Origin: an uncultured Modestobacter sp.
GTDB taxonomy: Bacteria > Actinomycetota > Actinomycetes > Mycobacteriales > Geodermatophilaceae
DNA length: 64,000 nt
Direction of reading: 5' to 3'
NCBI RefSeq assembly: GCF_947486615.1
Contig: NZ_CANKUD010000016.1
Location: 33,599 to 97,598, forward strand
Made by a program: the position numbers and the translations under genes
Notes under the pieces: model-generated
What the model saw: the letters and a program-made list of their open reading frames with translations, nothing else
Databases searched by the model: none
What the model was told of the DNA's origin: nothing
Part shown: piece after piece, positions 19,282 through 26,940 of the stretch
Position numbering within the stretch: the stretch's first letter is position 1
Layout: each line of letters opens with the position of its first letter

Positions 19282-19677
19282 ATGAGTCGTGGTGGGTAGC
19301 TGCCCCTCCGAAGAGCACCCTGATGTCGTTCTCTCCTAGGGCTAGACATCCAGGGGAGCCTCGGTCGTGGGTCAAGCGGACCCCAAGATCGCTCGGCGTG
19401 CCACGAGCCTCATTACCTAACTAACTGAACACGGTCGACTACAGTGTGCTTGCGCTGCTGGCTTTGGGCCGAGCGAGGTGGGGAGTTGACTGCCAGCTTC
19501 TGGCTGGCGCAATTCCCTTGAGCAGCACGGGAGCTGCAGTGCCTGCTGTACGTAGTCCTTCCCGCTCGTTCGTTCGGCGCCTTGGCCGCCAAGCCCTTCG
19601 CTTGGTGGAAGAGGTCACGGTGGCCCTCCTCGCAGAGGGGGTGCTCCTCATTGTCCAGCAGTTGACGTGATCGCGTT
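19282..19677. other. Gap without a convincing gene
   Basis: Short overlapping frames exist on both strands (for example + 19446-19670, - 19439-19691), but they are arginine/serine-rich or alanine/leucine-rich shadows of each other with no ribosome site. A string of stop-rich AT-containing sequence lies near 19410-19440. Nothing else is seen. Confidence 0.5.
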
Positions 19678-19710
19678 CCCCCGCTCGGCATTCAGAATGC
19701 CGAGCGGGGG
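19678..19710 (-). terminator. Perfect long hairpin
   Basis: CCCCCGCTCGGCAT (19678-19691) pairs without mismatch with ATGCCGAGCGGGGG (19697-19710) around TCAGA. It lies 35 bases past the stop of the minus-strand gene at 19746 and works equally in the other direction. Confidence 0.7.
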
Positions 19711-19745
19711 TACAAAGTGGCCAGAGCGACGACGTGATGGCGCGA

Positions 19746-20189
19746 TCAGACTCGACCCCCGGTCTCCTGCACGTATCCGCGAAGCCGATTCACCAGATCG
19801 GTCATGGTTTGCGCCAGGTCGCTAGCCTCGTCTTCGGTCATCGTCATGACCGTGTTGTGGATCGAGCCCATCTCCTTTGGCCCATCGTGAACGCGAGTGA
19901 TGCGTTCGTGGAAGACTTGCATGTCGTGCTCAAGACTGGGGTCGAACTCGCCGGCGTCGATGGGAGCTGCATGGTGCCCCTGGGAGACCCAAGCATTGAT
20001 CAGTCGTTCCTGAATGCGGCCCTTGCCGCGAGCGAGGATGTCTACAGCCAGGGACATCAGATAGAGCGAGTTTCGGGAATCCTGAGGTCGCATGTCGCGG
20101 ACCGTAGACGCAACAGCCGACAGTTGCCGTCCCCAGCCGTGGCATCGGACCTCGTGCCTGGGCTCGATCGGCGACAGGACGTCCTCCAT
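19746..20189 (-). CDS. Hypothetical protein, mostly helical
   Basis: A 147-residue protein of unknown function. Two helical stretches stand out: NSLYLMSLAVDILARGKGRI followed by QERLINAWVSQG, and the end TEDEASDLAQTMTDLVNRLR. A mid-part with several histidines (HHAAPIDAGEFDP, HDMQVFHERITRVHD) separates them. It has no membrane segment. GC is below the chromosomal norm. The ATG at 20189 has no visible ribosome site; an internal ATG (MRPQDSRN) is possible. It reads away from the PIN-domain gene and ends at the strong hairpin 19678-19710. Confidence 0.5.
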   Translation of the reverse strand: MEDVLSPIEPRHEVRCHGWGRQLSAVASTVRDMRPQDSRNSLYLMSLAVDILARGKGRIQERLINAWVSQGHHAAPIDAGEFDPSLEHDMQVFHERITRVHDGPKEMGSIHNTVMTMTEDEASDLAQTMTDLVNRLRGYVQETGGRV

Positions 20190-20362
20190 GCGGGGGCGGG
20201 AGACCCGCCGGAGTAGCTCAAAGTGCGGCTACGAGGCGCTTCCGCAGCCAGTGACCGTTGGCCACTACGCACCCGAAGTTGCGGCGCCCCTTGGCCAGGG
20301 AGTCGGAAGAGGATGGCCCAGGCGTCTGGTCAAGAGTGACCGTCAACACTACGCTCATTGGC

Positions 20363-22147
20363 GTGGCGACACCGCGGAGACGTAGCACGGAGAATGTCGG
20401 TGCTCAGGGCGAATCTGGCCTCTTCAGCGGATTCGAGGGTTATCGAACGCCAAGCAATGAGGACTACAGGCGACTGCTGACCAGTGGTCTTGTAATCCCT
20501 GACGCAAACGTTCTGTTGAATCTTTATCGCTACGACGATACTGCCAGGGATGCTCTTGTCAGAGTTTTGGAGGCTCTCGGGGAGAGATTGTGGGTGCCTC
20601 ATCAAGTTCTCGTGGAGTTTTGGCGTAACAGGGAGACCGTTCTTCGCGATCCTCGCGATACACACAAAGCGATCGACGAGTTGGTGGGACACCGCAATAA
20701 GTCTCTTCAGGCGTTCCGCACCTGGGCCAATAGGGTTTCACTAGAAGAAGAAACTCTATCCCTACTCGTGTCAGAGTTGACTGAGGCGTTCGCCGCGGTC
20801 GAAAGCGGAATCAATGACCGCGATCTGGAAGACGCGTCACTTTATGCTCGTGATACGGCGACGGATCCGGTGCTGCAAGTGCTTGAACCGGTACTGGCGG
20901 GGAAGTGTGGACCCGCGCTCGCGGAGGAAACTCATGAGCAAGCGGTCATTGAAGGCTTAAGGCGGGTGGACCAACGGCTTCCGCCTGGCTACATGGACAA
21001 AAAGAAGGGAGAACGGGAAGCTGCCGGCGACTATCTGGTTTGGGAGCAAATTCTGATTGAGAGTGCCCGGCGCAAGTCCGACGTCCTTTTCGTGACAGGT
21101 GACGTCAAGGAAGACTGGTGGCGAGGAGAAGGAGGTGAGCGGCGAGGACCTCGGCTTGAGCTTGTGGCTGAGTTGCGCAAGCGGGCTAACACGCGACTCT
21201 ACATGTTGCGTCCTACAAGCCTCTTAGAACATGCTCGCGTGCACCTTGGAGTAGATGTCCAACCCGAGTCCGTCCAAGACGTCGAGCGCGTCGAACAATT
21301 CTTGTCGCATGATGGAGCCGTTGCATCGGGGTGGTCCGAAGAGGCTGCCCAAACTCTTATGTCTTCACTGGACACGCAAGCCCGTGTTCAGGGGGCGGCT
21401 ATACGCCTAGCTGCTCGACAGGGCGGCCGGGTCGATCGCGAGCTGGTATATGAGCTGGGTCACTACCACGACGCTAGGAGTCTGCGCGGATTCACGCGTC
21501 CTGTAACTCGCCTGGTAGCAGAAATGCGCGCTAGGGGCGAGGTGGGCGATGATGTTGGTGATGTTCTCGTCACGAAGTACGACGGAAACTCCGTAACTGC
21601 AAGTGGATTCGAGTTGGATCCCGCTTTCATGCAACAGCTAGATAAAGAGCGTGATGACCGTCGTGTACTTAGGTGTGTCGCTAGAAAGTTGGACATTGAC
21701 GGGTCCGACGGCGTCTCGGTTGAAGAGATTGCTGTCGAATGCGGCATGCCCATGCCTCTCCTTACGGCTATCCTCGCGTTTCTTCACGATAGCAATTACA
21801 TAGCGGGCACCGTATCGGATTACGGGTACCCGGCTCCCGTTACTGAGCTGACGGAGGCTGGTCGCTCGTTCTTAGGGTGGGTTAGCAACGTGCCTGTCAG
21901 GCATAGGGATGGATCGATCGTTCCCATGTCGGTCGAGCTGGATCCGGAGATGGTTGAACTCCTTCGCCACGGGTTCGCGATCGAAAGCGCCAGCATTGGC
22001 GATAATGACCGTTTCACGGTCAGTGTGGTGGGCCAGGTGACTGAAGAGAATCTTGAGTTCATACAAGGTCTTACCGACGATCCCGCTACGGAGGAAGTCG
22101 ATGACGGGGATGGTGGCAGCGGTTCTGCAGCCCCGCGATCCAGCTAG
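20363..22147 (+). CDS. Large PIN-like-domain protein (PIN_8/DUF4935 type), putative nuclease
   Basis: About 594 residues. The N-terminal part is a PIN-like fold: VIPDANVLLNLYRYDD gives the first acidic residue, VLVEFWRN a glutamate, AAGDYLVWEQILIESAR a further aspartate and VLFVTGDVKEDWWR the last, the set expected for a metal-dependent RNase/DNase. The following 300 residues are unlike the domain; the end has a winged-helix-like stretch (VSVEEIAVECGMPMPLLTAI). Such proteins are common in defence islands. GC about 54 percent marks it as acquired. The start is uncertain: GTG at 20363 or 20336, or TTG at 20258, none with a good ribosome site. Confidence 0.75.
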   Translation: MATPRRRSTENVGAQGESGLFSGFEGYRTPSNEDYRRLLTSGLVIPDANVLLNLYRYDDTARDALVRVLEALGERLWVPHQVLVEFWRNRETVLRDPRDTHKAIDELVGHRNKSLQAFRTWANRVSLEEETLSLLVSELTEAFAAVESGINDRDLEDASLYARDTATDPVLQVLEPVLAGKCGPALAEETHEQAVIEGLRRVDQRLPPGYMDKKKGEREAAGDYLVWEQILIESARRKSDVLFVTGDVKEDWWRGEGGERRGPRLELVAELRKRANTRLYMLRPTSLLEHARVHLGVDVQPESVQDVERVEQFLSHDGAVASGWSEEAAQTLMSSLDTQARVQGAAIRLAARQGGRVDRELVYELGHYHDARSLRGFTRPVTRLVAEMRARGEVGDDVGDVLVTKYDGNSVTASGFELDPAFMQQLDKERDDRRVLRCVARKLDIDGSDGVSVEEIAVECGMPMPLLTAILAFLHDSNYIAGTVSDYGYPAPVTELTEAGRSFLGWVSNVPVRHRDGSIVPMSVELDPEMVELLRHGFAIESASIGDNDRFTVSVVGQVTEENLEFIQGLTDDPATEEVDDGDGGSGSAAPRSS

Positions 22148-22525
22148 CTCCTGAAGGAGCCTGGTCTGCAAACGTCGATAATGGTTCGTCAGGTGTCAGG
22201 TGAGTTACCGGCGATCATCTCTAGACGACGCTCCTTGGGGATGGGGGGTCGACTGCTGCGGTGTGGCTGTACTACTGGCCACGGTGCGTGGCGATCCATG
22301 CGTTTCCGCTGCTCAGGTCAATCCAGGACCGGGGCGCCCCTGGCTGGTTGGACAGGATCTCGTCCCTGAGCATGTCGCGGTGATCGAGTTCTTGTTGCAT
22401 GACCTGGCGCAAGAGTCGGTCGCAGGACCGTCACCAGCTCCTCGTTACTCACGGACGCAGCGGCAGACGGAGGCGTCAGCGGCCCGCCGCGCACACGGCG
22501 CGAGACGTGCCGTACCAAGGGCGGC
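22148..22525. other. Gap without a convincing gene
   Basis: No complete gene is seen. On the minus strand about 45 codons read DRLLRQVMQQELDHRDMLRD and on to a stop near 22275, which looks like the C-terminal tail of some protein, but a stop codon lies just upstream in frame. It may be a decayed gene. Confidence 0.45.
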
Positions 22526-22693
22526 ATGGCACCGGACCTACCCACACCGGCCAGCGGCCGCACGATCCCCGGACTCGCGCTCCGGCTGCGCGAGTTCGCC
22601 GAAGCTCGGGGTTGGGACGAAGTCCACGAGCCCAAGATCCTGTTGGCCCTGACCGCGGAGCTCGGTGAACTCACCGAGCTGTTCTCCTGGTAA
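22526..22693 (+). pseudogene. Truncated MazG-like nucleotide pyrophosphohydrolase
   Basis: Fifty-five codons from ATG 22526 give a recognisable N-terminal piece of a MazG/dCTPase-like protein: LALRLREFAEARGWDEVHEP, then ILLALTAELGELTELFSW. The EL(G)EL metal-binding helix is present, but a TAA stops the frame at FSW, and the codons after it (PADQVHP) look like continuation of the same protein for a few residues. The remaining helices with the second acidic motif are absent. The ACGTCC element (copy 3) lies 50 bases downstream, so the break may be a recombination scar. Confidence 0.6.
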
Positions 22694-22742
22694 CCCGCCG
22701 ACCAAGTCCACCCGGCTCACGGTCCGACAGGTCGGCCGTGAG

Positions 22743-22756
22743 TAAACGTCCTTTAT
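22743..22756. repeat. ACGTCC-core element (copy 3, short arms)
   Basis: TAAACGTCCTTTAT shares AACGTCCTTTAT exactly with copy 1 at 18191-18218. Only four arm bases (TAAA/TTTA) pair here. It lies between the broken MazG-like gene and the unknown gene ending at 22804. Confidence 0.6.
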
Positions 22757-22803
22757 CTAAGGGTCAGGTAGCTGCACTGGAGCGTCCACTGCTGGCAGTG
22801 TGC

Positions 22804-23538
22804 TCACGACTCGTCAACCGTGGGCGGTCGTCGGTCGCTCAACTCGAGCGGTGCACTGATGAAGTTGAGGAATCGATCGCCGAGTGGGCTGGTGGCGGAC
22901 AACCAGAGGCTGTCCCCTGTCACGTTCGTGTGTAGCTCGCCATGCGCAGTCAGCGACGCGGCGGCCAGGTCGCCAGCGAGCAGCTGCACCCAAGCGATCG
23001 GCTTCTCCGCGAAGTCGGGGTGCCGGGCGATGAATCGAGCCCGCGAGTAGAACGGCCCGACGTTCGGCATCTCGAGGCCGGCGCGGGTGAACGCCGCCTT
23101 CGGGTCGTGCAGGAAGACCAGCAGCCGGAGGTGGCTGGCGGTGAACTGATCGACCAAGCGGAAGAAGCGGGCCTGCTCCTCCACGTCGGGGGCGTCTCGG
23201 CCAGGGCTGTTGAGGACGCCATTACGCAGGGCATCCAACTTCTCGGCCTGATGGGTGGCCTGGGCGGCCTGGCTGGCGCGCAGGACGGCGTCGACGAAGA
23301 CGTCGTCCTGGGCGAGCTCTTCGAACGACGGCCAGTCCTCGGTCGCCTCTTGCAGCTCGGTGATCGCCACGGCGACGTCGTCCAGCCACTGCTGCATCCG
23401 CTTGTTGTAGGACCAGCCCATCGCCAAGGCCAGGGCTACTCCGAGTGGGCCGCCAGCGAACGGCACCATGCCGGCGGTGCCCTCCACGGTCTTTTCCAGC
23501 AGCTCTCGGCCCGTCGACTTCTCAGGAGGCGTGTCCAC
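22804..23538 (-). CDS. Hypothetical protein with N-terminal hydrophobic helix
   Basis: A 244-residue protein I cannot assign. Residues 20-45 (GMVPFAGGPLGVALALAMGW) form a glycine-rich hydrophobic segment, followed by NKRMQQWLDDVAVAITELQE, an amphipathic helix, and an acidic helical middle (ARFFRLVDQFTASHLRLLVF). The C-terminal third looks mixed alpha/beta and ends LSDRRPPTVDES. Similar proteins of unknown role occur in variable regions of actinobacterial genomes, as far as I recall. GC is higher than in the PIN gene but the surroundings are island DNA. Start GTG/ATG at 23538 follows AGGAG-like sequence poorly. Confidence 0.65.
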   Translation of the reverse strand: MDTPPEKSTGRELLEKTVEGTAGMVPFAGGPLGVALALAMGWSYNKRMQQWLDDVAVAITELQEATEDWPSFEELAQDDVFVDAVLRASQAAQATHQAEKLDALRNGVLNSPGRDAPDVEEQARFFRLVDQFTASHLRLLVFLHDPKAAFTRAGLEMPNVGPFYSRARFIARHPDFAEKPIAWVQLLAGDLAAASLTAHGELHTNVTGDSLWLSATSPLGDRFLNFISAPLELSDRRPPTVDES

Positions 23539-24028
23539 GAGGGGACCGTAGGGCGAGCGGTTGAGCCTTGCTCAACGGGGACTGGCATTCAAGAACCCGA
23601 TGTTCGCTCAGTTCAGTCTTGGTCGTGAGGACTTCTCCGGCTGATTTACCACGCTGGCGGAGCTGAGCGCGTCGTGCTGCAGCGCTGGGTCCTGCTTAAG
23701 CGCGGGCACCGCGCGTAGCCGACCATGGTCACGCGCGCGGCCTAGCGGGAGCGGCCCACAAAGGTCATGGGTCGACGGATTCAGGCCGTTGATTTCGGGC
23801 ACGGGTTTTGGGCCGGTTGACCCGTCCTTCGACCTGCGGAAACACCCGACGAGTCAAGTGGTGTGCGGAGCGGCCCAGAAACGGGTGGTTGTGGGCCGCA
23901 GTTTCGGAACCCCTTTCTGGTCACACAGAGCGACACGGCCGATTCCCGCTAGCCGCGCTCTGCGCTTTAGGTCCGCGCGCCCCGTCGGGTGCGGAACTGG
24001 CCCGCGCTTGACCGCATCGCTCGTGCGC
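23539..24028. other. Intergenic stretch with cassette-type repeat boxes
   Basis: No gene is seen in 490 bases. Two copies of the CGGCCCANAAAGG-type box occur at 23752-23764 and 23871-23884. From 23899 the sequence GTTTCGGAACCCCTTTCTGG and the following CAGAGCGA are shared with 28378-28411 in another gap. These mark the start of the repeat-separated gene series. Confidence 0.7.
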
Positions 24029-24574
24029 TCACGCCGCCTCGACGGGGCCTGGAGCCAGTCGCCACTCGACCTCGCCGTCGACGATCACGGGCGTGGGGTG
24101 CAATCCGAGGTGGCGGGCTACGCCAGCGGAGGTCAGATGGTGCGGGTGGATGTGCGCGACCAAGTCCGCGACACCGACCTGGGAGAGCCACGCGACGACC
24201 ACAGCGGCGGCCTCCTTCGCCAGGTGCTGGCGCTGGTGGCTGGTGGCGATGATCCAGGCGAGTTCAGCGGTGATGCGGTTGTCGGCTGTGCGGGTGAGGG
24301 TGGCCTGCACGGTCCCGATGAGTTCGCCGGTGTCGTGTTGGCGAAGCATCCAGTTCAGCCATCCCTGAGTGCGGTCCGGAGAGTGCCCATGGACCTGGCG
24401 GGCGTACCGAGCGCGAAGTTGCTCCTCGGTGGCTGGCGCCCCTCCGGTGAACTGGTGCAACGCCGCATCCCCGAAGGCTGTCGCGGCCTCGGCGGCGTGA
24501 CTGACCTGCAGCGGCTCAAGCGCCAGACGAGGTGAGGAGAGGGGGACTGCCGCAGGCCAAGGTGCATGAGTCAC
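24029..24574 (-). CDS. GNAT-family N-acetyltransferase (RimJ/RimL-like)
   Basis: A 181-residue acetyl-CoA-dependent acetyltransferase. LSSPRLALEPLQVSHAAEA is the typical N-terminus of the RimJ/RimL group, TGELIGTVQATLTRTADN forms the central strands, and the acetyl-CoA loop is represented by TSHQRQHLAKEAAAVVVAWL, where the usual Q/RxxGxG/A is degenerate (QRQHLA). The GTG at 24574 gives MTHAPWPAAV. It points against its downstream neighbour and sits alone between two repeat-bearing gaps. Acceptor unknown. Confidence 0.75.
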   Translation of the reverse strand: MTHAPWPAAVPLSSPRLALEPLQVSHAAEAATAFGDAALHQFTGGAPATEEQLRARYARQVHGHSPDRTQGWLNWMLRQHDTGELIGTVQATLTRTADNRITAELAWIIATSHQRQHLAKEAAAVVVAWLSQVGVADLVAHIHPHHLTSAGVARHLGLHPTPVIVDGEVEWRLAPGPVEAA

Positions 24575-24635
24575 GCGAGAAGCGTGCCTGCTGTCCGTCC
24601 GGCCACGCGCGCCCGGACTACCACTGGCTCCCGTT

Positions 24636-24683
24636 GGCTCCTAAACGGTTGGGTATCGGGCCGTCCGTTAACGGGCGGTTTCG
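24636..24683. repeat. Cassette-type repeat element (gap copy 2)
   Basis: Box GGCTCCTAAACGG at 24636-24648 is followed by GTTGGGTATCGGGCCGTC, one mismatch, and GTTAACGGG, which is the same 28-base string as at 28337-28364. The 3' CGGTTT answers the 5' AAACG as an imperfect inverted repeat. Confidence 0.75.
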
Positions 24684-24769
24684 GTCAGCGCTGTGGGAAC
24701 GCAGGCGTCCCACTGTCCGACCCACCTATGCCACTGGGAGGGTCGGCGCGTCCCACTAGCCTGGCCGGC

Positions 24770-25267
24770 ATGACGGCCGAGCGATCGTTGGAAGTCATCA
24801 TGCCCGAGAACATCGACGAAGCACTGGGCGTCGAGGTACGCGCAAACCAGAGTCACGTGGTCTCGCCGGTCGTGAAGTCACTGGCCGAGGCTTATGCGTT
24901 CGGGCGGCGCGCCTGGCCGCGGTTGATTCGGTGTGACGGGCAAGCGGTCGGCTTCCTCATGGCGTTCTTCGACTTCGACTTCGACTTCGACTTCGACTTC
25001 GACTTCGCCCGGCCCGCCGCCGGGCCTGACCTTCGGTCTGGCCTGTGGCGGCTCAACATCGCTGCCGCACATCAAGGTCACGGCCATGGCCGTTTCGCCG
25101 TCGACGCCGTCGCTGCCGAGCTCCGTCGCCGCGGCACCACACGCCTGACGACGACTTGGCACGTCGGCCACGCCAGCCCCGAGCCCTTCTACCTCGGGCT
25201 GGGCTTCCGGCCGACCGGCGAGATGAGCGAGGACGAGCGCGTTGGTGAGCTGAAGTTGCAGGTGTAG
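24770..25267 (+). CDS. GNAT-family N-acetyltransferase with (DF)n expansion
   Basis: A 165-residue acetyltransferase: DGQAVGFLMAFF is the central strand, LWRLNIAAAHQGHGHGRFAV the acetyl-CoA loop with Q-G-H-G-H-G in place, and GHASPEPFYLGLGFRPTGEM the C-terminal signature, close to the spermine/spermidine-type group. After the central strand the protein carries six Asp-Phe pairs, made by a perfect TTCGAC hexanucleotide run. The ATG at 24770 is the first start after the upstream repeat element. Alone in its orientation slot; acceptor unknown. Confidence 0.8.
   Translation: MTAERSLEVIMPENIDEALGVEVRANQSHVVSPVVKSLAEAYAFGRRAWPRLIRCDGQAVGFLMAFFDFDFDFDFDFDFARPAAGPDLRSGLWRLNIAAAHQGHGHGRFAVDAVAAELRRRGTTRLTTTWHVGHASPEPFYLGLGFRPTGEMSEDERVGELKLQV
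24968..25003. repeat. In-frame hexanucleotide repeat (TTCGAC)6
   Basis: Six exact TTCGAC units inside the GNAT gene give the run FDFDFDFDFDFD at the end of a beta strand. Because the unit is two codons, slippage would lengthen or shorten the loop without breaking the frame. Confidence 0.9.
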
Positions 25268-25285
25268 GTCCTTGGCAGTGTTCGT

Positions 25286-25330
25286 CGGACCGAAAACGCA
25301 TGGGTACCGGTCAGTCCATTAAGGGGGGCT
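25286..25330. repeat. Cassette-type repeat element (gap copy 3)
   Basis: CGGACCGAAAACG at 25286-25298 is identical to 28325-28337; then TGGGTACCGGTCAGTCCATTAAGGGG follows the consensus of the other elements with several changes. It stands between the second GNAT gene and the MerR-methyltransferase gene. Confidence 0.7.
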
Positions 25331-25489
25331 ATCAGTCCGCCCGGCAGGACGAGTGGCACCAGTGTGGCCGCCGTCCAGCCCAAGAAGGCGACGGCGCTGC
25401 GCCCCTGGCTGGGCTGGTCGACGTGCCAGCCGTGGTGTTACTGAGCTGTCGTGCGCTGGTGGGCGGGGCGGCATTCCGGGTTTGTGGGC

Positions 25490-25520
25490 TTGCACCTGTC
25501 ACGGTGTCAGGCCGGAGCAT
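25490..25520 (+). promoter_or_regulatory. Possible MerR-type promoter with 19-bp spacer
   Basis: TTGCAC (25490-25495) and GAGCAT (25515-25520) are 19 bases apart, the unusual spacing of MerR-controlled promoters, and the spacer contains the dyad CCTG/CAGG (25496-25512 region). The ATG at 25527 would then be the first transcribed codon or nearly so, a leaderless message. Inferred autoregulation. Confidence 0.4.
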
Positions 25521-25526
25521 GGGCTC

Positions 25527-26711
25527 ATGGGTGATGAGGGGCTCAGCGTCGGGCAGATGGCAGCGGCGACCGGATTGTCGGTCCGGATGCTGCATCACTA
25601 CGACCGGCTCGGGTTGGTGTCAGCGTCGGCGCGCACGACGGCTGGTCACCGGCGGTATCTGCCGGCCGACATCGACCGGCTGTATCGCGTCCAGGCGTTG
25701 CGCGGCTTGGGCATGTCGTTGCGCGAGGCTGCCGAGGCGCTGGCTCACTCCCGCAGTGAGAGCTTGCCCGAGTTGGTGGTACGCCAGCTGGAGCAGGTCC
25801 GGAGCGACATCGCTGACCGGGAGGCCCTGCTCCGCCGGCTCGAGCAGCTGCGAGCGGGATCCGCCGAGGGGATCACGGCGCCTGATGGGGACTTGATCAG
25901 TGCCATCGCGGCCATGACCGCGCTGGATCAGGACCTCCAGCACGACTACCGCGAGCAGTCGGGGCGATATGACCAGACCCGTGGCGCGAGCCCTTCGATC
26001 CTCGACCCGATCGCGAGGGCGCTGGAGGGGGCGCCCGGTGATCGGTTGCTCGATGTCGGGGGAGGGACCGGCAACTACGCGGCCGCGTTGCGGGACCGCG
26101 GCTGGAAGACGGTGGTTGTCGACGTGAGCCCGGAGATGCGCGAGCAGGCCGAGGCCAAGGGGGTGGAGACGGTCGACGGCGACGCGACGGCGCTGCCGCT
26201 GCCAGACGCGAGCGCCGACGCCGTCGTGATGATCTCGATGCTCCACCAGGTCAGCGACTGGCGGGCAGCGCTCGATGAGGCGGCACGTGTGCTGCGGCCT
26301 GGCGGACGCCTGGCCGTGATGGGGCTGGCCGCCGACCACCTGCGCGACGTCACCTGGGTCTTCGACCTGTTCCCCAGCGCCCGGTCCTTCGCCCTGGACC
26401 GTCGGCCCACGCTCTCCGACATGGTCGCCCACCTGCCCGGAACGACCGCCGAACCGATGTACTTCACCGACCTGCTGGATGCCTCCATCGGCGCCCTGTG
26501 CGCCTTCCCCGAGGCAGTCCTCGACGAGCGCACCCGCCGGCAGACCAGCTTCTTCGGCCGCCTCGAACGCGACAATCCAGCCGAACTCGCCCTGGGCCTC
26601 GCTCGCCTTCGACAGATGCTCGAGGAGGAGGACGATCCGCGCCTTCCACGGCGCGAGGCCCGCGAGCGGCTGGGCGATGCCAGCATCCTGCGCTGGACCA
26701 AGAACGGATAG
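25527..26711 (+). CDS. MerR DNA-binding domain fused to SAM-dependent methyltransferase
   Basis: A 394-residue two-part protein. Residues 1-110 are a MerR regulator (LSVGQMAAATGLSVRMLHHY, then AGHRRYLPADIDRLYRVQAL and a coiled-coil dimer helix LEQVRSDIADREALLRRLE). Residues 140-300 are a class I methyltransferase: RLLDVGGGTGNYAAALRDRG is the SAM-binding glycine loop, VVVDVSPEMREQA the ribose acidic residue, DGDATALPLPDASADAVV and LRPGGRLAVMG the later motifs. The effector domain of an ordinary MerR protein is thus replaced by an enzyme. It may sense its substrate or SAM and control its own promoter. Cassette-type elements flank it. Confidence 0.85.
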   Translation: MGDEGLSVGQMAAATGLSVRMLHHYDRLGLVSASARTTAGHRRYLPADIDRLYRVQALRGLGMSLREAAEALAHSRSESLPELVVRQLEQVRSDIADREALLRRLEQLRAGSAEGITAPDGDLISAIAAMTALDQDLQHDYREQSGRYDQTRGASPSILDPIARALEGAPGDRLLDVGGGTGNYAAALRDRGWKTVVVDVSPEMREQAEAKGVETVDGDATALPLPDASADAVVMISMLHQVSDWRAALDEAARVLRPGGRLAVMGLAADHLRDVTWVFDLFPSARSFALDRRPTLSDMVAHLPGTTAEPMYFTDLLDASIGALCAFPEAVLDERTRRQTSFFGRLERDNPAELALGLARLRQMLEEEDDPRLPRREARERLGDASILRWTKNG

Positions 26712-26720
26712 CCGAGCGAT

Positions 26721-26867
26721 CGGCCCAAAAACGGTTGAGTAAAGAGCGGCCAGTAGCCGATCGGTCGGCCACAACAAGACGCAGCGCTCACCCCTGGCCA
26801 CCGCGGGGGGCTCCGCAGCCCGAGAACGTTCGGGAACCGGCCAGTCCGCCAACGGGCGTTTTGGTCC
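26721..26867. repeat. Two cassette-type repeat elements in one gap (copies 4 and 5)
   Basis: The first begins CGGCCCAAAAACGG (26721-26734) and runs to about 26770. The second spans 26816-26867, starting AGCCCGAGAACG and ending CGTTTTGGTCC, whose reverse complement GGACCAAAACG answers the 5' box of the family. Both stand between the methyltransferase and LysE genes. Confidence 0.7.
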
Positions 26868-26940
26868 AGTCTCCGGCTGAGATTGCTCAGCGTGACAGTC
26901 TTCGGTGACGAGACTCATCGGCTTAGGGAGAACGGCACCC

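Noticed and set aside
19413..19691. Competing short frames on both strands
   Set aside because: Mutual shadows without ribosome site or recognisable motif; only the hairpin behind them is solid.
22275..22425. Minus-strand 45-codon tail reading DRLLRQVMQQELDHRDMLRD
   Set aside because: Protein-like wording but an in-frame stop just upstream and no start; too short to name.
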